A stretch of 64,000 bases of DNA from Pseudohongiella sp. (GTDB lineage Bacteria; Pseudomonadota; Gammaproteobacteria; Pseudomonadales; Pseudohongiellaceae), in assembly GCA_030651695.1 (NCBI GenBank), contig JAUSCD010000012.1, forward strand, positions 62,001 through 126,000, read 5' to 3'. Every line of letters starts with the position of its first letter. The stretch's first letter is position 1. Positions 28,635 through 37,494 of this stretch are shown here, one piece after another. Position numbers and translations under genes: made by a program. Under the pieces are notes generated by a model, which saw only the letters and a program-made list of their open reading frames with translations, was not told where the DNA came from and made no database searches.

Positions 28635-29924
28635 TCAGTGTTGCGCCGGATGTCCGGAAATCAGATTATCTTCCTGCAACAGGCGCTCATAGTCCTGTCG
28701 CGGCAATTTGATACTAAGAACTGTACTGCCACTATCATCCACTGACTCACTGCTGACTGCTCCCCGCGCATAAAGCCTGGCTCTGAGACGACCCTGCTCA
28801 GGCCCCAGTGTCAGATCTCTGGTGATCACGTCCTCGCCAATCATTTCACTTATTGCTGCCAGCAGCAGGTCGATACCGGCGCCTGTACGGGCTGATACCC
28901 AGACACGCGACGGCTTACCATTCTCGCCACGCTCGACACGTGGCTCAAAACCTTCCAGCAAATCGATCTTGTTAAGCACCTGAATACAGGGAATATCCTC
29001 TGCACCAATCTCGGTCAAAACCTCATGCACCTGTTCTATATAATAGTCATGCGCCTCATTGGCAACGTCTATGACATGTAACAGCAGATCAGCCTGCACG
29101 GTTTCTTCCAGAGTAGCTCTGAAAGCCTCAACCAGTTTATGTGGCAGATGACTGATAAAACCCACCGTATCGACCAGCACAGCCTCACCGTACGATGGCA
29201 GCTGAATCTGTCTCAAGGTCGCATCCAGCGTTGCAAACAGCTGGTCTGCTTCATATATACCAGCATGAGTGATCGCGTTAAACAGCGAAGACTTACCGGC
29301 ATTGGTGTACCCCACCAACGAGATAATCGGAACCTCCGCTCTTTTACGGGAGCGGCGCCCTTGCTCGCGCTGGGCACGGACCTTTTCCAGACTCTTATTG
29401 ATGTTTTTAATGCGTTGGCGAATCATGCGCTGGTCAAGTTCCAGCTGTGTTTCACCGGCGCCGCGCAGATTTACACCACCCTTCTGTCTGTCGAGGTGAG
29501 TCCAGCCACGCTTCAACCGGGTAACGGTATGCTGCAACTGAGCCAGCTCAACCTGAAGCTTGCCCTCATAAGTGCGGGCACGCTGACCAAAAATATCCAG
29601 AATCAGCCCAGTGCGATCCAGCACTCTGCATTTCAGGATTTTTTCGAGGTTACGCTCCTGACTGGGCGAAAGGGAATGGTTGAACAACACCAGTTCGGCC
29701 TTGTACTCCTGCACAGCATTAGCTATTTCTTCGAGTTTTCCTTCGCCGGCAAAAGTACGGGCGTCCGGTGACTTTCGACTGCCTTTGATGAAACAGACAG
29801 GATCAGCACCGGATGACCTTACCAGCTCCTCGAATTCGACGGGATCTTCCTGTTCACGCTCGGACTGCAGCTGGATGTGAACAAGTATGGAGGTTTCCCC
29901 TCCCTCGGGACGCTCAAAGAACAA
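28635..29924 (-). CDS. hflX: Ribosome-associated GTPase HflX
   Basis: 429 aa. The start is a TTG at 29924 (encoding FFERPEGGETS... after the initiator), supported by GAGGG six bases upstream; the first ATG would remove conserved residues. The N-terminal HflX domain has LFNHSLSPSQERNLEKIL, then the glycine-rich GVNLRGAGETQLELDQRMI, then the G domain: G1 VGYTNAGKSSLFN, G3 DTVGFISHLP, G4 LNKIDL, G5 SARTG. It rescues stalled ribosomes and splits subunits in other bacteria. It lies 13 nt downstream of hfq. Confidence 0.95.
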   Translation of the reverse strand: MFFERPEGGETSILVHIQLQSEREQEDPVEFEELVRSSGADPVCFIKGSRKSPDARTFAGEGKLEEIANAVQEYKAELVLFNHSLSPSQERNLEKILKCRVLDRTGLILDIFGQRARTYEGKLQVELAQLQHTVTRLKRGWTHLDRQKGGVNLRGAGETQLELDQRMIRQRIKNINKSLEKVRAQREQGRRSRKRAEVPIISLVGYTNAGKSSLFNAITHAGIYEADQLFATLDATLRQIQLPSYGEAVLVDTVGFISHLPHKLVEAFRATLEETVQADLLLHVIDVANEAHDYYIEQVHEVLTEIGAEDIPCIQVLNKIDLLEGFEPRVERGENGKPSRVWVSARTGAGIDLLLAAISEMIGEDVITRDLTLGPEQGRLRARLYARGAVSSESVDDSGSTVLSIKLPRQDYERLLQEDNLISGHPAQH

Positions 29925-29937
29925 TCAAGCCCTCGAT

Positions 29938-30213
29938 TCAGGCCATATTACCTGTAGTAGCAGAGTCATCGTCGTCCGGGCCAAATTCGCCACCCTGTGA
30001 AGGGATCTTGACGGTACGAGCCGGGACAACAGTGGAGATGGCATGTTTGTACACCATCTGGTTCACGGCATTTTTAAGCAGTATGACAAACTGGTCAAAA
30101 GATTCGATCTGGCCTTGCAGCTTGATGCCGCTAACCAGATATATTGAAACCGGAATACGCTCCTTACGCAGCACATTCAGGAAAGGGTCTTGTAGGGAAT
30201 GCCCTTTTGACAT
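29938..30213 (-). CDS. hfq: RNA chaperone Hfq
   Basis: 91 aa. Sm1 motif region [30 protein letters not shown] and Sm2 motif [10 protein letters not shown] are intact, including Gln8, Phe42-like and the YKH residues that bind uridine-rich RNA ends. The C-terminal tail is short and acidic (GPDDDDS). It pairs small RNAs with mRNAs, relevant to the candidate sRNA near oxyR. AGGAG precedes the ATG; miaA lies 139 nt upstream. Confidence 0.97.
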   Translation of the reverse strand: MSKGHSLQDPFLNVLRKERIPVSIYLVSGIKLQGQIESFDQFVILLKNAVNQMVYKHAISTVVPARTVKIPSQGGEFGPDDDDSATTGNMA

Positions 30214-30352
30214 TGCTTTTCTCCTTAAAAGATTCAGCTAAAAACCGTGTTTAACAGCAGTATGGGTCCATCCAACAAACATAAAAATCTAATGCTGGGC
30301 GTGATGGCGTCAAGAGCTACAGCAATCTAGATGGTGACTGCCCGGATTGATT

Positions 30353-31297
30353 TCAAGTGCCAATCGTGTTTATGACAGTATCTATCAGATTTTTATCTTC
30401 ACTATCGAAATTATGCAGTGAGGACCAGCTTCGCAACCAGGTAATCTGTCTCTTCGCCAACTGACGCGTGGCAATGATACCTCTTTCCACCATGGCATCA
30501 TAGCCGTATTCTGCGCCCAGATACTGCCATACCTGCCTGTAGCCGACGCTGCGTATGGAGGGAAGCCCCTCGTGCAGGTCGCGGCGGGCACGCAGCAGGC
30601 TGACCTCATCTACTAACCCATCATCAAGCATCTTACGGAACCGTGCCTCGATTCTGTTGTGTAATACGCTGCGCTCGGTTGGCTGGATCGATAAAAACAA
30701 TAAAGGCTCGTCTGCGTCATCACCGGATTTTTGCTGAGCGTCGCGCTGCCAGTCAGTCAGAGACCGGCCAGATACCCGATATACTTCAAGCGCTCTTTGC
30801 AAACGCTGAGGGTCATTGGGATGGATACGGGCACCGGAAACCGGGTCGACTTGCATCAATTCGGCGTGCACTGCTGCCCAGCCACCGGAGTTGGCCATAG
30901 TCAGAATTTCAGCACGCACCTTTTCGTCTGCAGCTGGCATCTGTGCCAGACCGTCGCGCAGGGCTTTGAAATAAAGCATGGTGCCACCTGTCAGCAGCGG
31001 GATATTGCCACGCGCCCGGATTTCGGCCATCTCACGCCGGGCATCCACACAAAAACGCGCTGCAGAATAGCTCTGCGCAGGATCCAGGAAATCAATCAGA
31101 CGATGCGGTGCAATTTCAAGCGTGGCTGCGTCAGGCTTGCCGGTGCCAATATCCATTCCCCGGTAAATCTGCGCCGAGTCCACACTGATGATTTCCATGG
31201 GAAAACGTTGCACCAACTCAATTGCCAGCGCAGTTTTGCCGGAAGCCGTTGGGCCCATCAGGCAAATGACCGGACATGACTGCGGATCAAGTTCCAT
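30353..31297 (-). CDS. miaA: tRNA dimethylallyltransferase MiaA
   Basis: 314 aa from ATG 31297, which lies 7 nt after the mutL stop; an open frame extends back to 31423 but inside mutL. The P-loop is [15 protein letters not shown], followed by [19 protein letters not shown] and the substrate channel residues of [22 protein letters not shown]. It adds the isopentenyl group to A37 of tRNAs reading codons starting with U. The [15 protein letters not shown] motif near the C-terminus is typical. Confidence 0.95.
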   Translation of the reverse strand: MELDPQSCPVICLMGPTASGKTALAIELVQRFPMEIISVDSAQIYRGMDIGTGKPDAATLEIAPHRLIDFLDPAQSYSAARFCVDARREMAEIRARGNIPLLTGGTMLYFKALRDGLAQMPAADEKVRAEILTMANSGGWAAVHAELMQVDPVSGARIHPNDPQRLQRALEVYRVSGRSLTDWQRDAQQKSGDDADEPLLFLSIQPTERSVLHNRIEARFRKMLDDGLVDEVSLLRARRDLHEGLPSIRSVGYRQVWQYLGAEYGYDAMVERGIIATRQLAKRQITWLRSWSSLHNFDSEDKNLIDTVINTIGT

Positions 31298-31304
31298 AGA
31301 TAAT

Positions 31305-33215
31305 CTACCGGCCGCGCAGGAAAAGTTTGTCCAGATCTGACAATGACTGATAAACCCAGGTCGGCCGGCCGTGATTGCACTGGCCGCTGCGCTCGGTACG
31401 CTCCATATCACGCAGCAATGCATTCATCTCAGTAATGCTGAGCTGTCGATTGGCCCGCACTGCTCCGTGGCAAGCCATTGTGGCCAATAACTCATCACGG
31501 TAGGCGCTGATGCGCTCACTTTGACCATGTTCGCGCACATCGGACAAGACATCACGTACCAGTTGTTCCACATTGGCCCGCGCAAGAATCACCGGCACTT
31601 GACGCACAACCACAGATTCGGCAGCCACGCGCTCAATCACAAACCCGAGCTCCGCCAGTGCTGCCGATTGCTGCTCCGCGCATTCTGCCTCGGCCTCACT
31701 GACCGCGAGCGACACAGGCACCAGTAATGGCTGCGCTTTGACGCTCTGTGAGTCGCAAGCTGTTTTCATATGCTCATAGGTAATGCGCTCATGAGCGGCG
31801 TGCATATCCACTACAATAAGCCCGTGCTGATTCTGCGCCAGAATATAGATACCGTGAAGCTGAGCAATAGCAAAACCCAATGGCGGAATCTCGCTGTCCT
31901 TTGCCAGTTGATGATAGATAGCCGCCTGGTCAGCCATTTCGCGAACGCTAACCGGCGCCTGCGGATATTGCCGCGCGAAAAACGCAGCGCCTGAGCTTTG
32001 TAAACTTCCGCCTGACAGACCCGGGTTTTGCGAAGCCGCCGCATGGTCTGATTCACCCGGGAAATTGAAAGCCACAGGCTCAGGCTGCAGGATCTCACCC
32101 GTCTCAGGGTCTATCCGCAAACCTAATGCAGATTGTTCGCGCAGCCCTCCGCCATCATCTGCCATCGCAGCACTGGCCATATGCGAGCCGTCAAGATGAT
32201 CGGTCGGACGCACATCGGCCAACGCCTTGTGCAGCGAGCGGAACAGGAAATCATGCACAAGCCGCTGGTCCCGGAAGCGCACTTCATGCTTGGTCGGGTG
32301 AACATTCACATCGACCAATGAAGGCTGCAACTCAAGGTACAACACAAAAGCAGGATGTCGCCCGCCAAACAATACATCCCGATATGCCTGTTTGACTGCA
32401 TGCGTTACCAGCTTGTCCCGGATAACGCGGCCGTTCACATAAAAATATTGCAGATCTGCCTGGCTGCGCGAGAATGTCGGCAGACAGACCCAGCCCCACA
32501 GCCGCAAACCGGCAGCTTCGATATCAACATACACCGCATGCTCCAGAAACGCCGGACCACAGACCAGCCCTATACGACGCTGCTGCTCCTGAGTTGAAAC
32601 CGCTGCCTGCAACTGATGAACAGTGCGCTGATTATGGCGAAGGGTGAATGCCACATCAAAACGACTGAGGGCCAGACGCTTGATGACCTCGTCAACACGA
32701 CTGAATTCGGTATTTTCTGTACGCAGAAATTTTTTACGTGCAGGTGTATTAAAAAACAGATCTCTCACTTCCACAGTGGTGCCTTGCGGATGCGGGGCCG
32801 GGCGCATGCTGGCGGTCATCGCCTGACCTTCGGCTTCTACCAACCAGCCACCACTATCGGTAGCATCAGCCGAGCGCGACATCAACTGCAGACGCGACAC
32901 CGAACTGATACTTGCGAGCGCTTCGCCACGAAAGCCAAGGCTGGCTATATTTTCCAGATCGTCAAGATCAGCGATCTTGCTGGTAGCGTGGCGGCTCAAT
33001 GCAAGTGCCAGGTCATCTTTATTGATGCCGACACCGTCATCACGGATGCGTATGAGCTTGCTGCCGCCTTGCTCGATATCAACGTCAACACGGCGGGCAG
33101 CAGCATCGAGACTGTTTTCCAGCAATTCCTTGACTACGGAAGCAGGCCGTTCAACGACCTCGCCGGCAGCAATCTGGTTGGCCAGTCGCTGGCTGAGAAG
33201 AGCAATTCGTTTCAT
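31305..33215 (-). CDS. mutL: DNA mismatch repair protein MutL
   Basis: 636 aa. The GHKL ATPase domain is intact: the N-terminal [21 protein letters not shown], motif [10 protein letters not shown], motif [15 protein letters not shown] and [14 protein letters not shown] variable linker follows (about residues 340-440), then the C-terminal dimerisation domain ([31 protein letters not shown]). The endonuclease DQHA-type motif is absent, as in species with Dam/MutH-style repair; here the equivalent position reads [12 protein letters not shown]. It lies between the amidase gene and miaA in the conserved order. Confidence 0.95.
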   Translation of the reverse strand: MKRIALLSQRLANQIAAGEVVERPASVVKELLENSLDAAARRVDVDIEQGGSKLIRIRDDGVGINKDDLALALSRHATSKIADLDDLENIASLGFRGEALASISSVSRLQLMSRSADATDSGGWLVEAEGQAMTASMRPAPHPQGTTVEVRDLFFNTPARKKFLRTENTEFSRVDEVIKRLALSRFDVAFTLRHNQRTVHQLQAAVSTQEQQRRIGLVCGPAFLEHAVYVDIEAAGLRLWGWVCLPTFSRSQADLQYFYVNGRVIRDKLVTHAVKQAYRDVLFGGRHPAFVLYLELQPSLVDVNVHPTKHEVRFRDQRLVHDFLFRSLHKALADVRPTDHLDGSHMASAAMADDGGGLREQSALGLRIDPETGEILQPEPVAFNFPGESDHAAASQNPGLSGGSLQSSGAAFFARQYPQAPVSVREMADQAAIYHQLAKDSEIPPLGFAIAQLHGIYILAQNQHGLIVVDMHAAHERITYEHMKTACDSQSVKAQPLLVPVSLAVSEAEAECAEQQSAALAELGFVIERVAAESVVVRQVPVILARANVEQLVRDVLSDVREHGQSERISAYRDELLATMACHGAVRANRQLSITEMNALLRDMERTERSGQCNHGRPTWVYQSLSDLDKLFLRGR

Positions 33216-33243
33216 GAGAATTCAGTAATCCAGGGTTCAGGGC

Positions 33244-34794
33244 TCAGGAGGCGGGGATCACCAGAACCTGACCGACCCGGATTGTATCATTACGCAGCTG
33301 GTTGGCTTCCCGCAAGCGCGAAAGACTGATGCTGTAACGCTGGGCAATGCCGGACAGGGTTTCGCCACGGGCAATGGTGTGCTGGGAAACCTGGGGTGGT
33401 GCGGAGGCTGCTACCAGCGTCGGCCCGGCCCCCGGAATACGCAGCTTCTGGCCAACCTGAATGTTGTCGCTGCGCAGATTGTTGGCGGAGCGCAACTGCG
33501 ACAGACTTACATTGTTGCGCTGCGCGATCAAAGACAGGCTGTCACCACGGGTAACCACGTACTGACGGTCGGGCCCCTGATTATTGCTCTTCTGCCAGGC
33601 CACTAATGTCCCTTCCGGCGGCCTTTCGTAAAAGTAATTCATCACCCCCTGCACAATGGAGTCCGCCAGCCTGCGCTGATAATCAGGCGATGCCAGACGA
33701 CGCGCCTCAGCCGGATTCGACAGGTAGCCTGTTTCAATCAGCAAGGACGGGATGTCCGGCGAACGCAGCACCCACAAATTGCCTTGCTGAGGCACATCGC
33801 GGCGCAAGGTGGCAACGTTACCCATAGAGTTCAGGATATAGCTGCCGGCCGCCATACTCTGCTCAATACTCCATGCCATGGAAAGATCAAGCAGGGTCAG
33901 GGCCAGATCGTCGTCAAAATTGCGCAGACTGGTATCGCCTGAAGTTCCACCCAGAAGGTCAGCGGAGTTTTCCTTTTCAGTCACGCGACGGATGTTTTCG
34001 TCCTCCGCCGTGCGCTGGGACAACGCATATACCGTTACGCCTTCTGCGCGCGAAGTGCTGTGCGAATCGGCGTGTATCGACAGGAAAATATCAGCCCGGT
34101 TCTGACGCGCCAACTGTGGCCGTTGCTGCAGTCGAACAAAATAATCACCCTGGCGAATCATCACCGGTTCGTAACCGGGCGTCGCCTTCAACGCTTCGAA
34201 CACGGCTCGTGAAATCGCCAACGCCACGTCTTTTTCGCGGATTCGGCCGTCGTATCCAATAGCGCCGGGGTCAGTGCCACCATGGCCGGCATCAATTGCC
34301 ACCACAATATTACGTCGACTGCTGGCAGGAATCTGGGCGGGCGTAGCGGCAGGCGTTATCTGTGCTGTGGCCGGCGCCAACGCGGGCGCCTGCACGCCGG
34401 TATCGTATAAGTCCACCACCAGCCTGTCTCCTGCCTCCGCATTGGGTGGCAGGGTAAAGCTACTGGGGTTAACCGGGGCATTCAGATCAAGTACGATTCT
34501 GATATCAGCATCGTTGCGCGGACCGCTTCTGACCGATGTGATGGGACTGTTCTGCAGATCAAGACCAACAAGGGAGGCATTCATCCGCGATTGACGGATA
34601 TCAATGACTACCCGATGCGGATTATCGAGCACAAACACGCTGTACTCGGGGCGACTGCTGACATCGATCACAACACGGGTGTAATCAGGAGAGCGCCAGA
34701 CATTTACGGATTCGATATCACCGGCATGCGCGGCACCGGCAACCATGGTTACCAGCCACAAAGCGACGTTAGTCCGAATTACCCGTAAATTCAT
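33244..34794 (-). CDS. N-acetylmuramoyl-L-alanine amidase, AmiB/AmiC type with two LysM domains
   Basis: 516 aa. A signal peptide (to about AHAG) precedes an AMIN domain (about residues 28-130) that targets the septum. The zinc amidase domain begins at IVVAIDAGHGGTDPGAIG, with ligands in that His, in the Glu of IREKDVALAISR and in the His of FLSIHADSHS; the catalytic Glu is in LLIETGYLSNP. Two C-terminal LysM repeats (from QYVVTRGDSLS and from QHTIARGETLS) bind peptidoglycan. It separates daughter cells. Its start overlaps the tsaE end by 26 nt. Two LysM repeats rather than one favour the AmiB-like branch found beside mutL. Confidence 0.93.
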   Translation of the reverse strand: MNLRVIRTNVALWLVTMVAGAAHAGDIESVNVWRSPDYTRVVIDVSSRPEYSVFVLDNPHRVVIDIRQSRMNASLVGLDLQNSPITSVRSGPRNDADIRIVLDLNAPVNPSSFTLPPNAEAGDRLVVDLYDTGVQAPALAPATAQITPAATPAQIPASSRRNIVVAIDAGHGGTDPGAIGYDGRIREKDVALAISRAVFEALKATPGYEPVMIRQGDYFVRLQQRPQLARQNRADIFLSIHADSHSTSRAEGVTVYALSQRTAEDENIRRVTEKENSADLLGGTSGDTSLRNFDDDLALTLLDLSMAWSIEQSMAAGSYILNSMGNVATLRRDVPQQGNLWVLRSPDIPSLLIETGYLSNPAEARRLASPDYQRRLADSIVQGVMNYFYERPPEGTLVAWQKSNNQGPDRQYVVTRGDSLSLIAQRNNVSLSQLRSANNLRSDNIQVGQKLRIPGAGPTLVAASAPPQVSQHTIARGETLSGIAQRYSISLSRLREANQLRNDTIRVGQVLVIPAS

Positions 34795-35314
34795 TGCGCC
34801 TGCTTTCCTTTACCGCCATTAAACCATTGAATTGTTTTGCTATTTCCATACCTTTTGGCGTATTGGCCCGGCACTTGATAACACGTCCCTCGCCCTCATC
34901 CTCCAGCTCAAATCGTACATCCGGCGCAGGCAAACTACCCTTACCCCGGTCTGGCCATTCGATCAAACAAACAGCCGGTGGTTTGAAATAGTCATCAACG
35001 CCCAGGAATTCTACCTCCTCAGGATGCGATAGTCTATACAGATCAAAGTGATAGAGCGGAAACTCAAAAAACTCGTAAGGTTCCACCAATGTGTAGGTAG
35101 GGCTCTTGACTGCGCCACTGTGCCCAAAAGCACGAATCAAACCACGCGAGAAGGTGGTCTTTCCTGCTCCAAGATCGCCATCCAGATAAATTACCGCACC
35201 CGCCATTGCTGAGTCAGCGCTGAACACCGATACCAACGAACGTGCCATCAGCGCGCCCGCCAGTTCGGTTTCATGCTCATCTTTCAAATAGTAACTGCTC
35301 ACCGGCGAGGTCAT
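34769..35314 (-). CDS. tsaE: tRNA threonylcarbamoyladenosine biosynthesis ATPase TsaE
   Basis: 181 aa. Walker A is in GDLGAGKTTFSRGLIRA, then VKSPTYTLVEPYE and FDLYRLSHPEEVEFLG, the TsaE signature. It is the ATPase partner of TsaB-TsaD in making t6A37 of ANN-decoding tRNAs. The C-terminus is about 20 residues longer than in the E. coli protein and is shared with the amidase start region. Its ATG overlaps the nnr stop by one base. Confidence 0.94.
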   Translation of the reverse strand: MTSPVSSYYLKDEHETELAGALMARSLVSVFSADSAMAGAVIYLDGDLGAGKTTFSRGLIRAFGHSGAVKSPTYTLVEPYEFFEFPLYHFDLYRLSHPEEVEFLGVDDYFKPPAVCLIEWPDRGKGSLPAPDVRFELEDEGEGRVIKCRANTPKGMEIAKQFNGLMAVKESRRNEFTGNSD

Positions 35315-36945
35315 TATGTGACTCTCCGGGCAGGGGTGGAAGCCAGCAAGCTCTGCCCCGACAAAACAACAGGCAGATGAGAAAACAGGTCTGTCGCCAA
35401 CAAACCGCGCTCACCTGTTACGGCCGCGGCCCGGTCTGCAGCCTCCCCATGCGCGCAAACTGCAAGACGTGCTGCAACGCAGGCATCAAAACCCTGAGAT
35501 AACTGCCTGGCCGTCAGACTGCGCCCCAGCGCCAGCATCGCTCCACAAATGCCGGCCAACACGTCACCCATGCCGCCAGAAGCCATGCCCGGGTTGCCTT
35601 CCAGACAAATATCCACCGGCACCAGCGCACCCGGAAACGCCAGCAAACTTCCTGCTCCTTTAAGAATACAAACGGCCCCGGTTTTGTGTTGCAAGGCTTT
35701 TACAGCAGCAAAGCGATCCTGCGATACCTGCTCGGTGGACCAACCCAGCAGCCGCGCCGCCTCCGCCGGATGAGGCGTGACAATCCATTGCGCCCGCGCG
35801 GCCAAGGCTCCAAGCTCTTGCCAGTGTGTTTTCTGAGCGGCCAACATATTTAAGGCATCTGCATCCAGCACTAATGGCGTTTGAGAGCGGCCGGCTCGTG
35901 ACATCACATTTTCCAGCAGATTGGCTGACCATTCAGACTGACCAAGACCGGGCCCGAGCACAATGACTGTGGCGCGCGCCATCAATGCCAATGCTCGCTC
36001 AGCCGGCTCTCCATGCCACACGTCCAGACCATGCACCATCACCTCAGGCCGGCGCGACAGCATGGCACTGACATGCATGGGGCGGGTAATCAGACTGACT
36101 GTACCGGCACCCGCGCGCGCAGCCGCCTCGGCAGCCATTATCGCTGCGCCACCAAAACCCTGATCACCACCAATGACAAGCACATGACCGGAGTCACCTT
36201 TATGCGCAGTACGCGAACGGGTCAGACCAGGATGCTGCAACAGACCGGCATCAATGCCGCGGGCGGAGGGTGTTGTCGCTGGCTCGCTTGCCGCTACAGA
36301 GGAAGGAAGACCGAGATCGTCAAATAACAGCTCTCCTGTAAACGCGGGTGCATCGCCGGTGAAAAGCCCTTGTTTGCGCGCAACCACGCAGAGTGTGGCG
36401 TCCGCTTTGATAGCCAGCCTATCGACATATCCGGTATCTGCATCTACACCGCTCGGAATATCGATCGCCAACACAGGGTGGCCGCAGTGGTTTATGCAGA
36501 CAATGGCGTCGGCATAGGCGGTGCGCAATGGCCCCGAGAATCCGATACCAAGCACAGCATCAACGACAACGTATGAGTCTTCAGGGCCGGACTGCAGGCA
36601 ATGTGTGAATGCATCCTCTGAAAATGGCTGGCAGCAGACATCTTCAGCCAGCGCCGCATTCGCTGCTGTCAGTGCATCATCAGTCATGCCAGCAGGGGCC
36701 TTGAGATAAAGAACCTGTACCCGCCAACTGGCGCCTGATGCCTGGCGCGCCAACTCGTATCCGTCGCCGCCATTGTTGCCAGCCCCGCACACAATAAGCA
36801 ATTGCCTGGCGTCGGGCCAACGCTGCGCCAAGGCGCGCAATGCTGCCGCTGCCGCGCGCTGCATCAGGGCATAACCGCTGATACCACAGTCTATGGCCTG
36901 CTGATCGATCCGGCGCACCTGATTACTGGTATACAGAGCTTTCAT
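35314..36945 (-). CDS. nnr: Bifunctional NAD(P)H-hydrate epimerase / ADP-dependent dehydratase
   Basis: 543 aa fusion. The N-terminal YjeF domain (to about residue 220) has the epimerase signature LLIVCGAGNNGGDGYELARQ. The C-terminal ribokinase-like dehydratase domain has HKGDSGHVLVIGGDQGFGGAA, PLVLDADALNMLA, WIVTPHPAEAARLLG and GNPGMASGGMGDVLAGICGAML. It repairs hydrated NADH and NADPH. It is the first of the nnr-tsaE-amidase-mutL-miaA-hfq series, with a one-base overlap to tsaE. In many gammas queG precedes it; here a MarR gene does. Confidence 0.94.
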   Translation of the reverse strand: MKALYTSNQVRRIDQQAIDCGISGYALMQRAAAAALRALAQRWPDARQLLIVCGAGNNGGDGYELARQASGASWRVQVLYLKAPAGMTDDALTAANAALAEDVCCQPFSEDAFTHCLQSGPEDSYVVVDAVLGIGFSGPLRTAYADAIVCINHCGHPVLAIDIPSGVDADTGYVDRLAIKADATLCVVARKQGLFTGDAPAFTGELLFDDLGLPSSVAASEPATTPSARGIDAGLLQHPGLTRSRTAHKGDSGHVLVIGGDQGFGGAAIMAAEAAARAGAGTVSLITRPMHVSAMLSRRPEVMVHGLDVWHGEPAERALALMARATVIVLGPGLGQSEWSANLLENVMSRAGRSQTPLVLDADALNMLAAQKTHWQELGALAARAQWIVTPHPAEAARLLGWSTEQVSQDRFAAVKALQHKTGAVCILKGAGSLLAFPGALVPVDICLEGNPGMASGGMGDVLAGICGAMLALGRSLTARQLSQGFDACVAARLAVCAHGEAADRAAAVTGERGLLATDLFSHLPVVLSGQSLLASTPARRVT

Positions 36946-36955
36946 GGGTCCCCCG

Positions 36956-37402
36956 TCAGGGTTTTTCCATACGGTGGATCAGACGTTGCAGGTAACGCAA
37001 AGTGGTTTCAATGTCTTCGACAGGGGCATCATCGGTGAGGCCTATCGCCCACGGATCCTGCACATTACGCAGGGAGTGATAAACCTGCTGCCCTTCGTCG
37101 GTCAACTGCACCAATACTGAACGCTTGTGTCTCGGGTTTTCCACATAGCGAATAAGACCATCAGTCTGCATGACATCTGTAATGCGCTGCACTGCCTGAC
37201 GTGATTGCCCCAGTGATCGCGCAATGCCGGGCACTGTTATGCCCGCGCTGGACAATGCAACTGCGCCTATCACTTTCCAGCGCGCACTGGTGAGCCCTAC
37301 GCCTTCCGCCATGCGGTCGCCGTCAGCCAGCAACAGACTGTTGATGCGAAATATGGCGCGCACCAGATCGAGAAATAGTTTTCGTTTGGGAGAATGAACC
37401 AT
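36956..37402 (-). CDS. MarR-family transcriptional regulator
   Basis: 148 aa winged-helix protein. The recognition region is GIARSLGQSRQAVQRITDVMQTDGLI and the wing VENPRHKRSVLVQLTDEGQQ, with flanking dimerisation helices. It lies 10 nt upstream of nnr and 92 nt downstream of the molybdenum hydroxylase operon, all on the minus strand. Control of the hydroxylase operon is a reasonable guess; small phenolic or xenobiotic ligands are usual for the family. Confidence 0.85.
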   Translation of the reverse strand: MVHSPKRKLFLDLVRAIFRINSLLLADGDRMAEGVGLTSARWKVIGAVALSSAGITVPGIARSLGQSRQAVQRITDVMQTDGLIRYVENPRHKRSVLVQLTDEGQQVYHSLRNVQDPWAIGLTDDAPVEDIETTLRYLQRLIHRMEKP

Positions 37403-37494
37403 CGGCCTGATCTGAGATTAACCGTTCAAAAAATTTCGTCGATGCTGTCACTCTGACCGCATGTTGTCAATCGGGCAAATGTCACCCGTGAAAG

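Noticed and set aside
31298-31423. Extended N-terminus for MiaA
   Set aside because: The extra 42 residues lie in mutL and precede the conserved P-loop region without family support.
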